DNA from: an uncultured Gammaproteobacteria bacterium
Lineage (GTDB): Bacteria > Pseudomonadota > Gammaproteobacteria > Steroidobacterales > Woeseiaceae
Length of the DNA: 60,172 bases
Direction: 5' to 3'
Assembly: GCA_938003715.1 (NCBI GenBank)
Contig: CALKYK010000517.1
Span: 1 to 60,172 of the forward strand
Both the position numbers and the translations under genes were made by a program. Position 1 is the stretch's first letter. Each line of letters starts with the position of its first letter. Positions 60,162 through 60,172 of this stretch are shown piece after piece. The notes under the pieces were generated by a model. It worked only from the letters and a program-made list of their open reading frames with translations, was not told the DNA's origin and searched no databases.

Positions 60162-60172
60162 ATTTCGGAATG
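60158..60172 (+). CDS. Start of the next gene in the carnitine operon (partial)
   Basis: An ATG at 60158 overlaps the TGA of the dehydrogenase-thioesterase gene (ATGA), with GAAGGAAAGG as a strong ribosome binding site at about 60143-60152. Only MNFGM is visible before the window ends. Acyl-CoA dehydrogenases often begin similarly and occur in carnitine clusters, but five residues cannot identify it. Confidence 0.5.

Noticed and set aside
1..60172. CRISPR array, tRNA, rRNA, transposase or integrase genes
   Set aside because: No regular direct repeats with spacers, cloverleaf-like segments or DDE/tyrosine recombinase proteins were seen on reading both strands.

Overview
The window is high-GC DNA, densely packed with genes on both strands, with Sec and Tat signal peptides, many outer-membrane-type lipoproteins and several sodium-coupled transporters. 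It carries an E. coli AmiD-like amidase, an EmrE-like transporter and a PQQ quinohemoprotein dehydrogenase. This fits a marine or brackish gammaproteobacterium; a Woeseiales-like lineage is my best guess, from gene content only, with low confidence. I see no rRNA, tRNA, transposase, CRISPR array or replication origin.

Layout. 1-5450 (+): the end of an unknown gene, a LysR regulator, a secreted TPR protein with a clear terminator, an SNF-type Na+ symporter, and a Ser/Thr kinase fused to an HDOD domain. 5470-13420 (-): a probable catabolic operon of an unpartnered molybdenum hydroxylase large subunit, a 3-alpha-HSD/coniferyl-alcohol-type SDR, an AAHS aromatic-acid transporter, a FabG-like SDR, a Nu-class GST, an aldehyde dehydrogenase and a small membrane protein. 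A Tat-exported amidase is transcribed divergently. 15333-19608 (-): an unknown membrane protein, AmiD, a sodium:solute symporter and a phytanoyl-CoA-type dioxygenase. 19792-21017 (+): a lipoprotein and a bactofilin. 21028-27331 (-): five tightly packed genes (C69-type hydrolase, alkaline phosphatase broken by an in-frame amber codon, SMR transporter, PQQ/cytochrome c alcohol dehydrogenase, 2OG-Fe(II) oxygenase). 27520-37765: a serine hydrolase, YbjQ-like protein, methyltransferase, sulfotransferase, several unknowns and a large propeller-amidohydrolase. 37822-43013 (-): a D-aminoacylase-like lipoprotein, a frameshifted M28-like lipoprotein, a sterol-desaturase-family hydroxylase and a class II aldolase.

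43178-60172 is the most interesting part. A non-pyrrolysine MttB-family methyltransferase (+) is followed by a compositionally distinct RHS island (45.3-51.2 kb; secreted RHS protein broken by an in-frame ochre codon, AT-rich tip with a DUF4329-like HTHG...SPDD signature, candidate immunity lipoprotein). Copies of one REP-like repeat lie on both sides of the island. Next come a Rieske oxygenase and two FAD/GcvT demethylating dehydrogenases (-), divergent from a BKACE enzyme and a carnitine dehydrogenase-thioesterase fusion (+). Read together these encode nearly every step from L-carnitine through 3-dehydrocarnitine, betainyl-CoA, glycine betaine, dimethylglycine and sarcosine to glycine.

Four genes carry apparent single-site lesions: amber in the phosphatase, ochre in the RHS gene, a frameshift in the M28-like gene, and an AUA where a dehydrogenase start codon should be. 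Whether these are real or consensus errors is the main quality question for this sequence.
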